Source: Apoda limacodes (lineage: Eukaryota > Arthropoda > Insecta > Lepidoptera > Limacodidae). From it: a stretch of 64,000 nucleotides of DNA. Shown one piece after another: positions 10,791 through 22,178 of this stretch. The position numbers were made by a program, and so were the translations under genes. The stretch lies in assembly GCA_946406115.1 (NCBI GenBank), contig OX291546.1, forward strand, positions 12,765,019 through 12,829,018, read 5' to 3'. The notes under the pieces were generated by a model. That model saw only the letters and a program-made list of their open reading frames with translations. It had not been told where the DNA came from and searched no databases. Numbering within the stretch: the stretch's first letter is position 1; each line of letters begins with the position of its first letter.

Positions 10791-12029
10791 TATTTAGTAT
10801 ATTTGGGAAGGAAGCTAAGGTCAAGTGATTAATCTAAAAAACCATCAATCATCAATTTTAAATATAAAATATGCTAAGTACTATTTAAATAAAGTTAGAA
10901 TAGGTACATAATTTTTATTGTAAGAAAGCTATCAGCATCATGGTTATGCCCCCACCAAGACGAGCGAATTGATGCCTAATGGCAGAACCTACCTTTTCTC
11001 GAAGCGCTTTGTCGTTTTTTGAACCCTCATAACTTGGGTTTAGATTATACCAGATAAACAAAATTCTCGGCATATGTTGTCACAAGTGGACTTATTAAGT
11101 TACATATAAAGTTTCAATTGCAAAGCTCTTCTACTTTTTATTTATTGATATCTAAAAAACCAAAATTTATTCTTAGGGTATATCTTGAAGTCCAAAAAAG
11201 CTGAAATTTTGTATGTAAGCTAGTATATGTACACAAACAACAAAAAAATTCTAAATCATGGAATTTTTTGACCCCAAACCCTAAAATTACCCTTTAAACC
11301 ATGGAAGTTTGTATGTGACTTTTTGAAAATAACATATACTGATTTCGATATTTTTTGTAACGTTGATGGCGTTAGTTAGTTGTGGTTTACGTCTTAGCAT
11401 ATAATTGTGGGACCATATTTTGATGTTTTGATGCTCATTATTAACTCCAGCATCCAATAGATGTATCATAGGTTTTTTGGCTTGTTTGTACACAATATGA
11501 GCCTAAAATACCCTAAAAACACTGATTAAGATTCACACTTGACGCCTTTTGTAGTCTTCCGTTCGTAGAAAACATTATGACGGCTTTCACGTATGTTTCC
11601 TTTGACTTTTCTGTGAGTATATTGTTGACAATGCCAACGGCTTCAGATTTTGTAGCTAAAAAACTGCTTTATTTACCAATATAGTTTAAATTTAGTCCCG
11701 CAGCAAACTTAATTCAGCAGCTAAATAACTAGGTATTTTAAATTGTAGAAAGCTAATTTAAAAAATTTTAATGTTGAAAATATAAAACTAGTTAAATAAA
11801 AAGTTTAATCTTTCGATTCTAGAAATTTCTAACGGAATTACATGCTAATTGAGCGCAACAAAAATGTCCAAAATCAGGTTCCTAAACTTCCAAATGGTAA
11901 ATTTCTTGATCACTGTAGGCTTTTATAATTAAAATTTTATTGGTTTCAGAAGTTACCCCCAGGTTACACTATGATAAGATTTTCATATGATTTTTAGCCA
12001 ACATTCGAAAGTCATATTTTTGACGTAAA
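10791..12029. other. Intergenic, between duplication blocks
   Basis: No gene or known repeat recognised. A 68-codon minus-strand frame (11287-11493) shows no family resemblance. Confidence 0.45.
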
Positions 12030-12500
12030 ACAAATTTATCATTTGATTAATATATAAAGTCAATATTTTTGCATAAAATCAACCAAAGCTTTGTAAAACA
12101 ATAATTGTACATAAAACAATAAATATTATCTTATACTTATACTCTGATGTATTGATTACTTACTTATCAGAAGTTTAATCGAAAAGTAATTTTTCTTAAC
12201 CATCTTACGTAAAGTTTCTGCGAGACGGTTTGATTTTAACTTTATCTAGCCTACTGACTTTGTTATTCGACTTTTGTTTTTGAAAAAAGTTTTTGACTGG
12301 AAGGTGATAGAATTAAATAGTAACAATTTTAATTGATGATCATACTTTGTAATGTATTTATATAGGCTGGGTAAGGTTCAAAATGAATATATGCTTTCTT
12401 TTTATTCTTAGGTACTTACGACAGGTTTATGATGTAAGGTTGTACTCTAAGCTGATCAATTAAGGAGCCAGTGTTAGAGGGTTCGTGCATTCTATTCGTC
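12030..12500. repeat. Direct duplication, block B, copy 2
   Basis: Counterpart of 2290-2740. It includes GCGAGACGGTTTGATTTTAA, TTTTTGACTGGAAGGTGATA and GAGCCAGTGTTAGAGGGTTC. Confidence 0.8.
12164..12203 (-). other. Candidate short ATG-to-donor exon, copy 2
   Basis: Same layout as 2476-2515: ATG, twelve further codons ending FSIKLLI, one extra base, then GTAAGT. Total length is 40 bases in both copies. Evidence and doubts are as for copy 1. Confidence 0.3.
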
Positions 12501-12504
12501 CTTG

Positions 12505-12655
12505 GCTCGGTTCTTAGGTATAATTTGCTTATGTATCAGAAGTTTGATCGAAAAGTTTGCCATTTTCAGATTACACTTTCGTAAAGTTTCCGAGAGTTAG
12601 TCTACATTATTCGACTTCTGTTTAAGAAAAAGTTTTTCCACATTGAGTAACAGCT
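12505..12655. repeat. Partial third copy of duplication block B
   Basis: TTAGGTATAATTTGCTTATG, TATCAGAAGTTTGATCGAAA and CATTATTCGACTTCTGTTTA repeat the block-B core directly next to copy 2. This copy is closer to copy 1 at its left end. It carries a 9-base deletion in the ATG-FSIKLLI segment (12533-12563) and a broken donor. Confidence 0.75.
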
Positions 12656-12667
12656 TTTTTTCATTTT

Positions 12668-12822
12668 ATTTCATACCACTAAGGTGACAAACAAGCTTGC
12701 AGTCCGCTTGATGGTAAGCGGTCACCGCAGTCTATGGACTTCTTTTTTAAAAACCCCATACTTAGAGAAAACCTTGTCAGGTAGCTCATTCCACTTCTAA
12801 ACAGGTTCTAAAGTGTGAGAAT
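12668..12822 (-). mobile_element. LINE 3'-end fragment (same family as 15221)
   Basis: ATACCACTAAGGTG, GATGGTAAGCGGTCACCGCA, GAGAAAACCTTGTCAGGTAG and TTCTAAAGTGTGAGAA follow the order seen at the 3' end of the large element at 15221-18660, with internal deletions. Only the 3' end was inserted, as expected of 5'-truncated retrotransposition. Confidence 0.8.
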
Positions 12823-12845
12823 ATATATATATATATATATATAAA
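12823..12845. repeat. (TA)n microsatellite
   Basis: A TA run immediately at the left-hand (5') end of the LINE fragment. Confidence 0.85.
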
Positions 12846-13779
12846 TATGTGTGTATCTGCTGGATCTACTTATATGTCACTAAGGCCACATGTGGCGTTG
12901 GGTTCATTAGAATGATCAAGAACGTTAGAATTGTATTATTTGTAGGTATAAGTTAAGAAGGTTAAGTGTAAGTTATACGTTAGACTTATTTTTACTCTTA
13001 ATAAACTACCAAAATGCTCTTGTTTTTTTTACAAATTAAGGTTTTAATGGTTTTTATATCAGTTTATGTTGTAGGGACTTCACACGCACAAGAGTAAATG
13101 CTGAGTAATCATAGTAAATATAGTTCTTAATATTTCATACTTTATATGGTAATTAGCTTTTTTTCGCTTTTATTAGTGCAGCACTTAACCAGGATATTTA
13201 TTAAGATTGATTACTTTTTTTAGCACATACATGTATTATATCACGCATTTTATGATGTTGTACTTAGTTTTATGACGAGTGCATATAAATTTTAATTTTG
13301 AATCTTTACCCTCCACCCTAAGTTTATATTAATAGCTTAATTTATCCACCTAAGTCCACCTAGATTGCAAATGATATGATCATATTATTCTAAGTTTGTG
13401 ATGTTCTAGAGGTTTTGATTCCGCCGCGCGTCCTGAGAGGCAGAGGTTCATGTCCAGCGTATACTGTTGAATCCTTTTCTTATTTTCTCAAGTAGGTACA
13501 TTGATAATTTACTCCACTGGCTTTTCGGGGAAGAAAAACATTATGAGAAAACCTGAATGTATCAATAAGAAGACGTACATTAAGTTCACAATCCGCACTG
13601 GGCTGGCGTGATGGACTTTGCCCAAATGGCCAATGGAGACGTATTTGGCTGGTAACGAACATATTCTTTTCAAAAATACTGATTACGCTTTTGCTCAACA
13701 TGCACACTGGTGAATAATAAAGAGGCAAAATCGAGCTCTATTTTCTAACATAAAGATGAGTCGAGATGTCAATAAAAGT
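12846..13779. other. Intergenic, nothing recognised
   Basis: No gene called. An 82-codon minus frame at 13480-13728 has no recognisable features. Confidence 0.45.
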
Positions 13780-14050
13780 TCGTTTTTGCTAACAACCTGA
13801 CTCACCTTACGACGACCGTGCAAGTCTCAATAGTCAGCAATGTTGACTGCATAATTTTTTTTTATAGTCTTTCCAATTGAAGGTATTTAAACGACATAAT
13901 TTTAAATTATAATTTACTAGCTGATACGTTCAGTGTCATGCTGATATAGCCTTTATACCTATACCTTCCTCTATAAACACTTTGTTCTTAAAGAATGTGC
14001 TAATGCATGACTTGCATGACTAAAAAGCAAGATGATTAAATACAGTGGTG
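13780..14050. repeat. Direct duplication, block C, copy 2
   Basis: Counterpart of 4985-5290. See that entry for the shared motifs and the conserved minus-strand donor. Confidence 0.75.
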
Positions 14051-15220
14051 AGTGCACAAGAAAGAGAAGAGTATACTTAATTTCCAAAATAATGCGAAAA
14101 CATCTAAAAAATATTGTTTCATAATGTGTAGCAAATTATTTAATTTAATGTTTCTAGGACCTACATAGTAACATCTTAATTATGTTTTTCAATAATTGAA
14201 GCTTATATACATTAACACGTTTTGGGTAATCCCTGCTAAAGTAACTTACGTACGTACGAGTATTTCAATTTATTTTTCTATTATGCAATATATTATGTAA
14301 TCATATATTGACCTATGTCGTGCCCATAAGAATATACTCTATTTCATTGTTTTTGCAAATAGATAAATAATTTAAAGAACTCTTTGGTGAACAAGTAGAT
14401 ATCGTAGTATCGTCATCTTAATAAAAAAAAACCGCTAGATAGTTTTTTCTTCAATTCTCAAGAGAAAACAACACAGCTAAAAATCTTTTTTATCCTGCTA
14501 GTTATATGGTTACTCTAAATAATCTTAGTTAGTAAATTCTACCCGAGTAACTTGGTTGGTCTGAGATTCTGTGCTATTTTTTATTAAGTGTTTTTGTTTA
14601 ATTTTTTCAAGTTACCCGGTTATTTTTAAATAATCTGCTTAATGCGTTGGTACAAATTAATCAGTTAAGACTTCTGACAAATCCCTCTTTATTATTTTTG
14701 TAAATATTTTTAGGTTTCGTATCTCTAAAAGATCACGTTTTTCTTTTTTGGTAATAAAGCTTGATGGTATACATTGATAAACAAATGAATGATAATCAAT
14801 TTATGTTTATGGTATATAAATTATAATTATTTACAATCTAATTTGTTAGTAGTGTATTTTAGCAGTACAGCTATTCAGTCAAAAAGTGTTAGCAGCAACA
14901 GCACTAATCTAGATAATTAATGTGGCAGTGGCAGCTGGATAAGAAAAAATAACAGAGAGAATCAGTAGTAGTAGAAATATACTTTATTGCACACATTAAA
15001 GTATACAAATAACAATAAAAAACAACACAACACAACAATAATAAGCGATTTATACCAGACAACCTTTGGGTAGAGGAAATTACAAAATAAATACGGAGGA
15101 TAGGAAGTGCAGGTAATATATTTGAAATATAGATATATCAATACATATATAACAATAAATAAATACATACAACATGAATACATGTATAAAATTTAATTTT
15201 TCAATAATATAAATAAGGTA
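14051..15220. other. Intergenic, nothing recognised
   Basis: AT-rich. No gene, RNA or classified repeat supported. Confidence 0.5.
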
Positions 15221-15680
15221 ATGTTTTTTTTTATACCACTAAGGTGGCAAACAGGCCTACGGTCCGCCTGATGGTAAGCGGTCACCGTAGCCTATGGACG
15301 CTTGCAACACCAGGGGCATCACCCTTCAGAAATCTAATAACTTCTTTTTTGAAGAATCCCTTACTGTAGTCCTTAGAGAAAACCTTGGCACGGAGCTCAT
15401 TCCACAACCCAAGCGTTCGCGGGAGGAAGTTTCTCTAAAACCGCACTGTACGCGACCATTTCGGTTCTAAAGTGTGAGAATGAATTCCCTGCCGATGGCG
15501 AGCGGTGCGATGGTAGAAAGTAGCCGTGGGCATCATTTCGGACAATTCCTCAGAACAAAACACATTGTACAAACGGTAGAACACACACAGAGAGGCAAAG
15601 TGTCTCCTCAGACTTAGGGGCTCGATACCGCAAGTGAGTTTGGGATCGTCGACAATTCTCACAGCCCTCGTTGAACCGAG

Positions 15681-16343
15681 TCAAAAGAGCCAAGCTGGTA
15701 TCCGGCTGCACCCGCCCAAAGATGGCAGCAATACTCCATATGGAGCCGGACTTGCTACTTGTAAAGCATCAACCTTTGCCGCGACGTGAAGTACTGCTTC
15801 ACTCTGTTGAGTACACCCAAGTTTTTTGGACGCCAGCTTTACCTTGTCTAGCAAATGATCTCGGAACTGAACATCGCTGGAGATGTCAACACCAAGGATC
15901 CCAATGCTCTTGGAGATGGAGAGGGGAGTGTTCTGGAATTGTGGGACCACAGTGACTGCGGTTTTCTTAGCGGTGAACGTGCAGACTTGGGTCTTTGAAG
16001 GGTTGAATCGGACCAAGTTTTCCCGTCCCCAGTCAGAGACCTTGGACAGACCGATCTCGATTTCTGACACAAGTTCTTCACGTTTTTCCTCCACAACGGA
16101 ACGAGGAATGCTTGCACGGCCCGTGTAATAAGCGTCTCCAGTACAGTCATCTGCATAGCAATGTATGTTGTTGATGTCCAACATATCATTGATATGCAGT
16201 AGAAACAGCGCAGGAGACAGCACAGAGCCTTGCGGGACACCAGCATTAATGTCCATGCTATCAGAGCAACTACCGTCAACTACGGCTCGTATGCGTCTGC
16301 CGGACAAAAAGCTAGCCACCCATTTGCACAAACCCTCGGGCAC
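15681..16343 (-). pseudogene. LINE ORF2: catalytic half of reverse transcriptase
   Basis: Contains GLCKWVASFLSGRRI, AGVPQGSVLSP, and the catalytic CYADDCTGD box. It continues with NPSKTQVCTF and LGVDISSDVQFRDHL, the expected order of RT motifs 4 to 8. A frameshift then leads into the C-terminal tail at 15662-15435 (LSLRRHFASLCVFYRLY, YHRTARHRQGIHSHTLEP), typical of this lepidopteran LINE family. Confidence 0.88.
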
Positions 16344-16474
16344 TCGGCAACTTCGATAGAAGACCCCGGTGCCAGACCCGATCGAACGCCTACGCTATGT
16401 CTAGGCTACATGCCAATGCCTCCCCCTGACTCTCAATGGCTAGTGCCCATTGGTGTGTGAGGTGTGTGGTGAGG

Positions 16475-17437
16475 TCACCAGTGAAGCGACCGTGGCGAAA
16501 GCCATATTGACGGTTGCTGATCGTGTTTTTCTAGGTATCTCAAAAGCTGTGTGTTGATCACACGCTCCATCACCTTGGAGAAGAGAGAGGTAATAGCGAT
16601 AGGCCTGTAATTCGATGGATCTGATCTATCGCCCTTTTTGGGCACAGGGTGCACATTCGCAGTCTTCCATGAAGACGGAAATTGCCTAGTATGGTAGGAA
16701 AGCGCGAAGAGGCGCGTGAGTACAGAACATAACTCAGGAGCACACTGCTTAAGCACCACTGCTGGTATACCGTCTGGCTCACTCGACTTATGAACATCTA
16801 GGGTAAGCAACGCCCGCCGGACCTCTCGCTGTGTTATAGAGATTTCCGGCATGTTCTTACCGCACCACGGTAAAGTAGGTGGTACAGCGCCTTCGTCGTT
16901 CATATTCGAGTTGAAGGCAAAGAAACTGCCCAATAGATCGGCTTTCTCTTTTGCACTGTGGGCCAAGTCACCATCGGACTTCTGCAGTGGTGGTAACGAC
17001 GACTGGCAGAAGTTCCCCTCGGCAGCTTTAGCAAGCGACCAGAAAGCCCGACTCCCAGAAGGATAGCTCGCAAGTCGCCCACCTATTTTGCCAATGAGTT
17101 GGAATTTTGCTCTGGCAGTTGCTTTCTTACTGAACCTCGAGGCAGCATTTAATTTGCGTTTTAACTCAGAAATATTCGGATCATCATTATTACTAGCCGT
17201 GGTCCAAGCCTCATACGCAGTTTGCTTAAAAATTTTAGCTTCTCTGCAAGACCTATTAAACCACGGTCGTTTTTTGACGCCAGCAGCTACTCGCAGGTTA
17301 GGAATGAAACATTCCATACCAGTGAGGATTGTCTCAGTGACTGCGGCTGCGCAGACGTCGGGATCATCTGAGCTAAAGCAGAGCTGCTTCCATGGGTATG
17401 ATGCATAAAATTCTCGCAATCCGTCCCAGTCTGCCAA
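16475..17437 (-). pseudogene. LINE ORF2: linker and first half of reverse transcriptase
   Basis: The 320-codon frame begins with the linker (KKRPWFNRSCREAKIFK). It then has the fingers region: EPDGIPAVVLKQCAPEL, PSSWKTANVHPVPKKGD and SNYRPIAITSLFSKVMERVI. It breaks down near LLRYLEKHD, where frameshifts begin. The next motif (SLDIA-AFDRVWH) survives in pieces at about 16380-16440. Confidence 0.88.
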
Positions 17438-17446
17438 CTTATAGTG

Positions 17447-18165
17447 TCACACACGACGCCAATTAGTTGGCCCAGAAGGATCGGGTTGTGTGCATGACAT
17501 TTGAGTCCGAACGAGACAGTGGTCCGAGGAGCCAAGAGGCGCATCCACTGAGACGGAGTATCCGTCCGGACGTGTAGTTAGCAGAAGGTCCAGTAAGGAG
17601 CTCGTATGGTCATCTATATCTGGTATTCTCGTTGGAGAAAGTAACAGCTGAGAGAATCCATAGGTCAGAGCAAATTCATGAGCAGATATCCCTGCATAGT
17701 TATTGTTTCGAGAACTGAGCCACTCACGATGGTGGGCGTTAAAGTCTCCCAAAATAACTAGTTCTGCTGTGGGATATTGCTCTACAACTTTGTCAGTCTT
17801 CAAACTCAGGTGCGTGAAGAGTCGAGTTACGTCCGTGTCACCGCTATGAGACCTGTATAGGCACGCATAGATACGAGTGTGGCCGCCGTCATCTACGCGC
17901 ACCCACAATATAGACAGGTCCCTGACTTCAAGGCTATAAAGGCGGCGACAGCAGATATCCTCCCGGAAGAACATACATACACTGGCACGACTAAAAAAAT
18001 TGAGCTCGAGTTTGTAGCCGGAATAATGAAGGTACGATGTGTCAATCCTGCCGGGCAGGATATCTGCGTCTCCGTTAGATAAAGAATGGTCGGCTGCGCA
18101 GCCTCGAGGTGTTGGTGGACTGCGTTAAGATTTGCGTGAATAACCCTGATATTGCAAAAATCCAC
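17447..18165 (-). pseudogene. LINE ORF2: endonuclease part, frameshifted
   Basis: The N-terminal piece (18165 to about 17960) starts IRVIHANLNAVHQHLEAAQP and contains LYLTETQ, matching the start of an APE-like nuclease. A frameshift moves the frame to 17974-17447, which carries LGDFNAHHREW (catalytic DFN-H motif) and SSDHCLV (catalytic SDH). The frame ends in TGA at 17447 and reopens in the same frame ten bases on, so one nonsense codon separates nuclease from reverse transcriptase. Confidence 0.88.
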
Positions 18166-18660
18166 ATTATATATGGATGAAGTAGCCGCTGTAAAAATCT
18201 TTTTTCTTTTTTCTATTTCTGGCCATTTTATATGAAGTTACTTAGAGTAAGGATGAGGATTCACTGCACAGACAGCTTAGAAGACAAAAAGGTGTGGTAC
18301 TTAGACTGCTGAAGCTCAACACAGATGATACGGTTGCTGGCTACTACACATCGTCTGTTGTAGTAGCCGGGTCCACTCCGGTCTCCTTCTCCGGCACGAC
18401 TACCAATTCAGAGACTTTACACAGGCTGGCAGATCAGCCTCCCAGGGCGGAGAGTAAGTGATAGCTGGGTTCGGGAACCCGTTCAACCTGAGGGCGGCCA
18501 GCGGTCAGCCGTTTCATCAGACCGTCGAATCAGCACGCCGCGTCTACGCCGCGCAATGACAGCGATAAGCATCGCCGGACCTCCGCTGTCCGCGCAGCGA
18601 ATCCTCAAAGAGAGCTCTGGCAACCTTACTCACCGCCAGGAACACAACACTACTCAATGT

Positions 18661-19860
18661 TAGTGTTGATGTGTTGATGTGTTGAACAGAACTTTATACA
18701 GAAAGCATAGAATATGAGTATTCCGGCGAAAATTGGGAAATGGGAGCCATTTGTGCTTTGATCGGTCAATCGGTCGTTGAGTCAAATAGGACAAACCTGA
18801 TACATTAATTTTGGAGTCGCTCAAACTTATCAACAGTTACAGTAATCAAATCAAAACAAATGCTACAGTAAGCGATTGTTATTTTTACCAACAATTCTAA
18901 GGTTGAGCCACGGCAGTGTTATTCTGTATAACATATAAAGAAGTATTATTTATTTGAACCATATTTTCTGAGTGTAATAATGTTCATACTACATAACTAT
19001 AAGTTAATGCCTGTATAACACGCAGTTGGCATGTTTTTTTTAAATTCCTAATCTGAATTATTCACGCTATCAACCAGCCAGGAGACTGACACATTTGAAA
19101 TCAGCGAGATCGAATTAAAACCGTAAAGGAAATTTCATGCCTTAAATGAATCAATCTATTTTTCACCTGCTTTTCTTGCTCAATTACAACGTATATTGTA
19201 TTATAGGTAATGTTTCTGGTAGTGGCACCAAAAATTTAAAACATGTGTAAAAAAACACAATTTAATCATTGTAAAAATTGGGTTCTAACGTACCTTTGTT
19301 TTTCCCGGGTGTATGTGACAACTCAAGTACACTACGCATCCTGTGCCAGTGACAGGTCTGACAGCCTTTCCGTTGCGTCCGCGGGATTCCAGCCTTGAAG
19401 AACATTAGCACTATCTAGGCCCTACCTCACTCAAATGTCAAATTCATTCAATATTTTAAAATAAAGGATATTTCATATATCTATTTCAAACGATTTTTTA
19501 ATGGTATTGTATAAGGAATTGATAAGTGTACTTGGCGTTTGTGTCATTATATTTACCTAAGTGTCAAAAATCTGCAAGTGGCTATATTTTTTCAACACTT
19601 GTGCTATTTTTAAAGTTTATCTTGCATTCAGTCGTAATGAAAATCTGGTTCATCAGTAGAAATGTTATTTAAAGATGCCAACAAATTTAATACATAAATT
19701 TACCCTATTTAATAAAAAAAATCTCTGCTTGTGGTGTTAAAATTAGTGTTATAACATAAGAGTTTCCGAACGATTTCGTATCGCAACATTAGTTGTAATG
19801 TACTAACAGGCCCTAGGTACTCAGCATGACGTCTATGGGAAAAAATGATTAATGTGTGAA
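18661..19860. other. Intergenic, nothing recognised
   Basis: AT-rich sequence between LINE pieces. No supported feature. Confidence 0.5.
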
Positions 19861-19985
19861 GGTGCTCAAATGTACAACAAACTACCCAATAATATTAAAG
19901 AATCTAAATCACTCAAAGTTTTCAAAAAATCATTAAAACATTATATTACGAATAATAAATACATGTACAATAATATAATAAAATA
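19861..19985 (+). pseudogene. LINE ORF2 C-terminal scrap
   Basis: MYNKLPNNIKESKSLKVFKK is the standard end of a CR1/Jockey-type ORF2 (YNxLPxxIKxSxSxxxFKK). It is followed by a stop and AT-rich simple sequence (20000-20110). Confidence 0.65.
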
Positions 19986-20224
19986 AAGTACCTATAGTTT
20001 AATATGATATAATATAATATAGTAATATAATATAATACAAGATAATATAATACAATAACATAATACAATAAAAAATTAATATAAAATGATAATAATAATA
20101 TATATTATTTTTATCGATAATCTGATAAGTTCTTTATTTGTAATTTATATATCAGTATCTAATTTATAAATAAATTAGTGCATAAAAATGTACAACAAGT
20201 AATTACAAAAACCATATAATTTAT

Positions 20225-20585
20225 CCTACTACTACCTACAACATACATACTACCTAAAATATTGAATAGTCTTCCTAAAAATATAATTAACAAATATTTA
20301 AATAAACAACAATATAAAAGTTTACTTAAAAACTACTGTTTAGAGAACTTAGATCTAATTTCAAAGACAGAATAGTTATTGTTATGTATTAAATTAACAT
20401 AGTTTATTGTACTTATTAAGTGGATTAACTAAGCAGCTTTGTAACATTTATTTTATTATATTATTTTTTAAACACCATGTGAACTCTCGCCCGTACAAAA
20501 ACCTCTGTGGTTTAAACGAGCGACTTTACTTATAAGATAATTGTGCTTTTGTAAATATTGCTCAATAAATAGAAAATATTAAAAG
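20225..20585 (+). mobile_element. LINE C-terminus and 3' UTR fragment
   Basis: LNSLPKNIINKYLNKQQYKS is a second, different LINE C-terminal signature. It is followed by an untranslated stretch with CTCGCCCGTACAAAAACC and a final AATAAATAG near 20567, as in the 3' ends of such elements. Confidence 0.6.
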
Positions 20586-20745
20586 GTCAACGTAATTCCA
20601 TAAATGACCCTGCCATTTCCAGTAATGTTTATTTTGTGAGCCAATGAACTGGTATTTATGTGCCTTTGTACTGTTTGCTACGATTGAGTTGCAACGAGTC
20701 TTTTAGGCTAATATTATTTTGCTGATACCTACATACTTCGATAAT

Positions 20746-21182
20746 GGGCGCGTTCGTTCTGGGATTAAGAGTTTCCACAAATGATACTTTTCACACTTTT
20801 GATAACGCCAGTTTTGCCACCGACACCTACCGTTCGTTTAACTTTGAAACGTTATTAACAAAATTTTTGGTTACAAAACTTGCAAAACGAACGGTTGACG
20901 TACACACACTACGATAAAACACTCACACTACCATAAACAATGAATATGTATAGGCAGTTTGACAGATTAACACAAAAACCCCACCTCCAGACATGGGTCT
21001 AAAGTTTCATTTTTCGGTGGCAAAAGTGACAAAAAAAACAAAAATATCGTAAACGAACGCATGACAGTTTGCCACAGATGATACTAAAATTTTGATATTT
21101 TTGATACCAATGCTAAACGAACGGATGGCAGGTGGCAAAAGTAATGAAAATAATGATTCTGCATCCCAGAACAAACGCGCCC
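20746..21182. mobile_element. Foldback MITE, about 437 bases
   Basis: The ends are inverted: GGGCGCGTTCGTTCTGGGAT at the left, and ATCCCAGAACAAACGCGCCC at the right (19 of 20 bases complementary). Inner arms also pair: TTTTGCCACC and CGTTCGTTTA on the left, with inverse copies at 21111-21141. No protein is encoded. AAT/AAT flanks suggest a very short target duplication, but I cannot fix the superfamily. Confidence 0.85.
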
Positions 21183-21732
21183 AATGTTTAAATATTTGAT
21201 ATCCACTCGTGATTGTAATTGTTTGTGATTGTGAAACTTTCCATGTAAGTGAATTTTGTTAAAATTCTTATGGAAAATAAAGAATTCTGAAACCTAACGT
21301 CATTATTTCTAAAGATAAATTACCCTTTGAGTTTGTGGGTCTGTATGTCAAAATTCAATCACGTAATCTCATCTCCTTTAGAAATTCTATAGAAAAACGT
21401 TATCTTCGAATTGTTACAAAAAAAAATCGGGGTGTGACTGATACGGACACGGCCATGTGTTTTACGTGAATACGCATATGTAACGGGTAATAAGTTTTTC
21501 ACCCTAGCTGCAGATGTTTTGGCGCAGTTTGTTGATCCGCTCGGACACATGTATGTTACCTTTATGTGTGTATGTTCTCGGTACCGTTTCACTCGGCCAT
21601 AGTGTGTTTTATAGCTATCACTGGAATTCCTCGAGAAACCCTCTCCAAACGTATACGTATGTATATTAAATCTGAAAGTTATACTAATGTACATTTTTTT
21701 TTCTAACTACTGACTATTTTTGTTGGCCGCAG
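21183..21732. other. Intergenic or intron; leads into a splice acceptor
   Basis: No repeat recognised. A 111-codon minus frame (21359-21694) has no family resemblance. The last 40 bases form a polypyrimidine tract with a CTAACT branch-like site, ending GCCGCAG at 21732. Confidence 0.4.
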
Positions 21733-21963
21733 ATAGCCTTGACAACTATACGCGGACTAACTTCTGCTGCGGTCCTGCTTGCACTTTGCTGCGAAAACTT
21801 GGAGCGGTTTGTACAAGCGTGTCCTGGACACGAACCTTGGGCAACCGCTCTTAAAAACTTAATCAGCCTAAAATTTACTGCTGTTTCGGAAAAGCCAAGG
21901 CGTTCAGAAGAGAACAAACGGCAAGAAACTCTTCAGCCCTCGCCTATAAATTATTTAATCTAA
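21733..21963 (+). CDS. Candidate terminal coding exon of an unrecognised gene
   Basis: A strong 3' splice site (long T/C tract, CTAACT, GCCGCAG) opens into 76 uninterrupted codons ending in TAA. The sequence includes TTIRGLTSAAVLLALCCENL, ERFVQACPGHEPWATALKNL and a charged tail (SEKPRRSEENKRQETLQPS). GC content and codon choice look more coding-like than the surroundings. An AATAAA lies 216 bases after the stop, followed by G-rich sequence, as for a real last exon. I do not recognise the family. No partner exons were found upstream; they would lie far away or before base 1. It could be a real exon, a retroposed fragment, or chance. Confidence 0.45.
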   Translation: MALTTIRGLTSAAVLLALCCENLERFVQACPGHEPWATALKNLISLKFTAVSEKPRRSEENKRQETLQPSPINYLI

Positions 21964-22178
21964 CTAGTCAAGCGCCCAGGTATATAAATGTACCTAGTAT
22001 ACCTGGTATATCGAGCTTGAGTGATCTGTCTAGTGCTCCGTATTCTGTATAAATTTGTGTGCGCTTGAGCTGTGAACGTACTGGTGATATCATCGTCTAA
22101 ATTATGGATTATTGCGTGCCTAGGATGTCTAAAGGGTCCTAAGGCCACTCTATTAGGGGCGTAATCGGAAGCGTGCCT

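Larger units (their letters stand above)
15221..18660 (-). mobile_element. Long, inactivated non-LTR retrotransposon (CR1/Jockey-type)
   Basis: Reading on the minus strand, the order is: a GC-rich 5' region (18660-18200), an APE-type endonuclease, a reverse transcriptase with YADD, a C-terminal tail, a 3' UTR ending CCACCTTAGTGGTAT, and a short A-run. The element is more GC-rich than its flanks, so its edges stand out. The coding region has at least one in-frame stop and several frameshifts, so it is dead. The 3' end is shared with fragments at 12668, about 27898 and about 57159. No ORF1 could be read in the 5' region. The clade is a judgement from overall protein flavour, and target-site duplications were not identified. 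Confidence 0.88.

Noticed and set aside
15671..17408. Several + strand open frames over the 15-18 kb LINE
   Set aside because: Shadows of the minus-strand reverse transcriptase and nuclease frames, which carry all the catalytic motifs.
15221..18660. An active LINE
   Set aside because: In-frame stop near 17447 and frameshifts near 17960, 16450 and 15670 rule out a functional ORF2.
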